Source: Rhodoplanes sp963712435 (lineage in GTDB: Bacteria > Pseudomonadota > Alphaproteobacteria > Rhizobiales > Xanthobacteraceae). Taken from it: a DNA stretch of 64,000 nt. Positions 61,204-64,000 of the stretch are shown piece after piece; positions within the stretch are counted from its first letter, which is position 1, and each line of letters opens with the position of its first letter. The position numbers and the translations under genes were made by a program. Where the stretch lies: contig CAVQIB010000004.1 of assembly GCA_963712435.1 (NCBI GenBank), positions 186,001 to 250,000 of the forward strand, read 5' to 3'. The notes beneath the pieces were generated by a model. It saw only the letters and a list, made by a program, of their open reading frames with translations, made no database searches and was not told the origin of the DNA.

Positions 61204-61382
61204 ATGAACAACCGAACAAAATTTTATACGAGCATCTCAAGGACTATCCGACCTCCACCGAGGGCTATAACGAAATCAGCAATCGGGCGGTGGCCGGTGC
61301 ATTGTGCTGCGAGCACATGCCGGAGATTTCCGAAGCGAGCCCTGAAGCCCACAAACCCGCTGTTCGGGATTGCTCGGGATAG
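61204..61382 (+). CDS. Small hypothetical protein (probable one-base error near its start)
   Basis: MNNRTK begins behind a GGGGAGG ribosome site; at the AAAATTTT run the next frame gives ILYEHLKDYPTSTEGYNEIS, NRAVAGALCCEHMPEISEAS and PEAHKPAVRD, which look like genuine soluble protein. About 57 residues when joined. I do not recognise it. Confidence 0.45.
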
Positions 61383-61520
61383 TCCCGACGGCTCACGCCG
61401 CACCCCCTTGCGACCGCGGTGTACCAGCGACCCAGCCGCGAGCGGGGAAGCCGGGCTGGCCCCGGCAGGATGAGTTTCGGTTGGCTTGCACGATTCAGAT
61501 ATAGGCCACCGGGAAGGCAT

Positions 61521-61802
61521 ATGAGTGAGTTCAAGGTCACGCTGGCGCGCATCGAAGCAGTCGAGGAAGGCGAGCAGGGCAAACAGATTCGCGCTGTGTT
61601 TCATATCGAGCGCGATGTGATTAGTTTCAACGTTCCGATTTATTTACGCGCCCGCGACTTCGACAACAGCGAAATGGTTAAGGCGGCGAGGAATTCACTG
61701 CATCGGATGTTCGTAGAGCTCGCCGAACAGAGCAAGGTTTGGGATATCTCACCCGCCGAGCTCGAACGCATTTCGAAGATGAACGTGCGCTCGACAGAGT
61801 AA
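61521..61802 (+). CDS. Hypothetical protein
   Basis: 93 residues from MSEFKVTLARIEAVEEGEQG (ATG at 61521 with GGGAAGG upstream). KQIRAVFHIERDVISFNVPI, YLRARDFDNSEMVKAARNSL and FVELAEQSKVWDISPAELER suggest a small alpha/beta cytosolic protein. No family is recognised. A hairpin with GC-rich stem follows at 61861-61881, so it looks like a complete unit inside the island. Confidence 0.65.
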   Translation: MSEFKVTLARIEAVEEGEQGKQIRAVFHIERDVISFNVPIYLRARDFDNSEMVKAARNSLHRMFVELAEQSKVWDISPAELERISKMNVRSTE

Positions 61803-61860
61803 TATCTTCGCTAACGCGCGAAACGCTCATTGGCGATCACTGGTACCGCAGGCAACAAAA

Positions 61861-61881
61861 CCCGCCGAGCTTCCCGGCGGG
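61861..61881 (+). terminator. Hairpin downstream of the 61.5 kb gene
   Basis: CCCGCCG and CGGCGGG with a 7-nt loop, then CTTGG; preceded by AACAAAA. Moderate terminator. Confidence 0.5.
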
Positions 61882-61964
61882 CTTGGCGTGGGGGCGGCGG
61901 GGTCATGCGGGTATGCGCGTTGGGTCATTTGAGCTGCTGCCGGTTTGGTGGACACCATCCTAAG

Positions 61965-62520
61965 CTAATCGCGCCTGTTTTTCGAACCCGACCGGGCTGA
62001 GATACCCGATGGACGAGTGACGCTGCCGCGGATTGTAGAAGCGTTCGATAAATCGAACACGTCGAGCTTGGCCTCGTCCCGCGTCCGGTAACGTCTTGCG
62101 CGCCGCCTCTCGGTCTTGAGCGAGGAGAAGAAGCTCTCGATCGCCGCATTGTCCTAGACATTGCCGCAGCGGCTCATAGAGCAGACGATGCCGTGATTTG
62201 CGATCAATCGCTGGAACTGCTCGCTCGCGTACTGGCTGCCGCGGTTCGAGTGATGCAGCAGAGACTCGGGCCGGCCCCGCCGCCAGATCGCCGTCACCAG
62301 GGCACCGGTGACGAGCTGAGCGGTCACGGTCGCGCTCATCGACCAGCCGACCACCCGGCGCGAGAACAAGTCGAGGACTGCCGCAACATAGAGCCAGCCT
62401 TCCGCCGTCCACATACGTAAAGTCAGCAATCCGTTTGCGGTTGGGCGCGGGAGCCTCGAAGGTCCGATTGAGCACGTTCGCAGCGACGGCGTCCGCTGGG
62501 CGCGGGCAGGACACCCCCGA
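61965..62520 (-). pseudogene. IS3-family transposase (OrfB) remnant
   Basis: FEAPAPNRKRIADFTYV, WTAEGWLYVAAVLDLFSRRV, VGWSMSATVTAQLVTGALVT, LLHHSNRGSQYASEQFQRLI, DNAAIESFFSSLKTER are the rve integrase-core blocks. The second catalytic Asp is Asn (HSNRGSQY), and a TAG stop stands at 62154-62156 just before DNAAIESFF, so this copy is dead irrespective of sequence error. The N-terminus is missing at the junction with the P-type ATPase fragment. Confidence 0.85.
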
Positions 62521-62522
62521 GA

Positions 62523-62850
62523 CTGTGAGACAAGCAGAAGCACTGGAAGCAGACGGCAAGACCATGATTGCTGTAGGAAATTCGCGGCACGTCTGCGGCC
62601 CGAACGCTGTCGCCGACACGATCCGACCGGAGGCGCGCGACGTCGTGCAGCGCTTGCACGCCGCGGGAATTGCTCACGTAAACATGCTGACGGGCGATCA
62701 CGGCCGAGGCGATCGCCCGCGACCTCGGCATCGACGAGGCGCATGCCGAATTGCTGCCTGAAGACAAGGTCAAGAAAAGAAGATTGAGGAACTCGTCGTG
62801 CGCTACGGCGTCGTTGCAATGGTCGGCGACGGGGTGAATGATGCATTCAG
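62523..62850 (+). pseudogene. Heavy-metal P-type ATPase fragment (P/N domain C-terminal part)
   Basis: AEALEADGKTMIAVGNSRHV, IRPEARDVVQRLHAAGIAHV, NMLTGDH, then in other frames ARDLGIDEAHAELLPEDKVK and VVRYGVVAMVGDGVNDA. These are the LTGD and GDGVND HAD motifs of CopA/ZntA-like P1B ATPases. Both the phosphorylation domain upstream and the last helices are absent; the fragment ends exactly where repeat copy 2 begins. Confidence 0.82.
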
Positions 62851-63435
62851 GCTCGAACAGTTCATCGAGTATGTCGCCGAACCAAGCCTCGAACACGTCC
62901 ACCTTCTCCGATGTGACCGGCACGCGCACGGGCCAGTCATCGATTACACGCCAGGCAGAAAAGTCATCATGGCGTGGTCGTCCCGGTCGGCGTCTTGGTT
63001 CACGCACATAATCATAGAGATCAGCAAAAAAGTCACCCCGATCTTGAGAACGTGATCCAGCCATTCGCGCAACTTGGATGTTGCGCTGACGATTTGGAAC
63101 TGCTTGGAACGGAGAGGAGCAGAGTTTCGCGCTTTGGCGCGCAAATCGGACAGTTTGCTGGATCTTTGGTATTTGCAGCGCCGGCAAGCGAGGAGCAGCG
63201 CCAAGGGCAAGGGGCGTTGATTTGCGGCAACGGGTGAGCATACTGCGGTCTCCTTGACCTAACTGCCGCCGCGTGCCGCGCGGAACTGTTCATAACAACC
63301 TTACCGAGGCGCGCCCGCTCCCCCGCTCTGAGTTTGGCTTAGGACGAGCCGCCTTGGCGAACCTGCCGGCCCAGTGAACTCGTGCAGCGGCGGCCTCACC
63401 TAAGCCCGTCGACTTCGCCTTTCGCGCACCATGAT
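62840..63435. repeat. Duplicated segment, copy 2 of 2
   Basis: Matches 39.14-39.72 kb in the same orientation. Its left edge coincides with the end of the P-type ATPase fragment; its right part overlaps the 3' end of the alpA-like gene. Confidence 0.75.
62846..63210 (-). CDS. Unknown small acidic protein, repeat copy 2 (frameshift, stop lost)
   Basis: Homologue of the gene at 39.1-39.4 kb: LSDLRAKARNSAPLRSKQFQ, IVSATSKLREWLDHVLKIG, then in another frame FADLYDYVREPRRRPGRPRH, WRVIDDWPVRVPVTSEKVDV and EAWFGDILDELFEPE. Copy 1 has a stop after GPE; here the frame reads on into the antisense of the ATPase fragment, so the 3' end was cut at that junction. Confidence 0.5.
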
Positions 63436-63610
63436 GCAGGATCGGCGATCCAGCGATTGATGTCGGATTCTCTCCAGCCGGCCCGTTGACGCTGATCCTG
63501 ATCTGGGGCGGGAACGTGCCCTCGGCGATCTTGCGGTAGATGGTGGACCGGGACAGGCCGGTCCGGCCGAGAACGGTTTTCAAGCGGATGATACGGTCTG
63601 GTTCAGGCAC
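63396..63610 (-). CDS. AlpA-family DNA-binding regulator / excisionase-like (one frameshift)
   Basis: GTG start at 63610: PEPDRIIRLKTVLGRTGLSR, STIYRKIAEGTFPPQIRISV NG is the MerR-like winged helix of AlpA proteins; after a shift near 63485 WRESDINRWIADPASW completes the canonical WRESDIxxWI ending. About 71 residues. AlpA-type proteins control excision of integrated elements. It stands next to the relaxase gene, as expected in an ICE or IME. Confidence 0.88.
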
Positions 63611-63738
63611 GGCTGCGCTGCCTCCTGCCGGTTGTTTCTGACTGCTCCTGATCCAGACAAAACAAGCGTTTACGGACGGACAAGAGGGTTCAAAGCGCGG
63701 TTGTAGCGAAGCGTATAGACGGCGGAAAATAGGCGGGG

Positions 63739-64000
63739 TCAAAGTCCGAGGCCCCGGCCTCTCCCGAGGTCGATGCCGTGATTGAAGGCGAGTTCCAGCC
63801 CGAGTCGGCGGCCCCAATTCGATCCCGATGCCGAGGTCTCGCTTGCGGTTGGCGAGAATCGATTCAAGCTGTGGATCGCGTTCCAGGCTTTTCGCCATAT
63901 CGCCCATCGCCAACCGCGTGGCCTTGTAACCGGACATGTCGCCCACCTGATACTGGCGCTGGCTGGTCTGGCCGAGTTCCCGCCAGCGTTCCACGAAGCG
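63739..64000 (-). CDS. traA: TraA-type conjugative relaxase, C-terminal end (partial, one frameshift)
   Basis: The window edge cuts the gene. Visible: ERWRELGQTSQRQYQVGDMS, GYKATRLAMGDMAKSLERDP, QLESILANRKRDLGIGIELG, then in the next frame RRLGLELAFNHGIDLGRGRG LGL and a stop at 63739. This is the conserved tail of Ti-type TraA relaxase/helicase proteins. Together with the DUF3363 relaxase at 42-43 kb it means two conjugation systems contributed to the island. Confidence 0.8.
   Translation of the reverse strand, partial: ASWNAGGNSARPASASIRWATCPVTRPRGWRWAIWRKAWNAIHSLNRFSPTASETSASGSNWGRRLGLELAFNHGIDLGRGRGLGL

Overview
GC-rich DNA from an alphaproteobacterium, most likely of the order Hyphomicrobiales (Rhizobiales). 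The evidence is an imuA-imuB mutagenesis cassette behind a GTTC-N7-GTTC LexA box, an EcfG-type promoter (GGAAC-N16-GTT), DUF2865, DUF2794 and DUF1223 proteins, two HWE-family histidine kinases, and a TCA-cycle block running zapE-mdh-sucC-sucD. I cannot name the genus.

About 1-37 kb reads as chromosomal backbone: imuBA; a broken sugar O-methyltransferase; cell-envelope genes (DUF2865, L,D-transpeptidase); a sensor kinase next to a candidate stress-induced small RNA resembling GsrN; the TCA genes; thpR; the tesA / ybbA-ybbP cluster; two tandem BAX-inhibitor-1 membrane proteins; acnA; a cytochrome c maturation operon ccmABCDG; an acetate-transporter/cache-protein pair; a decayed toxin-antitoxin pair; proB; DUF72; obgE; rpmA; rplU; and tRNA-Ser(CGA).

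From the 3' end of tRNA-Ser (37.38 kb) to the right edge the window is a mosaic genomic island. It holds a large serine recombinase abutting the tRNA, DUF736, a truncated DUF3363 relaxase, AlpA and the C-terminus of a TraA-type relaxase, plus IS5, IS256, IS21, IS110, IS630, IS3 and IS4 elements or fragments, some fused into chimeric ORFs. Cargo is a DUF4118-PAS-HWE kinase, an nrtABD-type nitrate/sulfonate ABC transporter, a DUF4914 PEPCK-like protein, and fragments of a patatin, a heavy-metal P-type ATPase and an integrase. A small unknown gene and its flanks (about 0.58 kb) occur twice, 23.7 kb apart.

An overriding technical point: many genes that should be essential or intact (obgE, rplU, ccmG, proB, zapE, the ybbP-like permease, nrtA) are split by single-base shifts, often near homopolymers, while others (acnA, sucCD, mdh, rpmA) are intact. 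This pattern suggests uncorrected indel errors in the sequence. I therefore give joined coordinates for such genes, and treat them as functional unless they are also truncated or carry other lesions.
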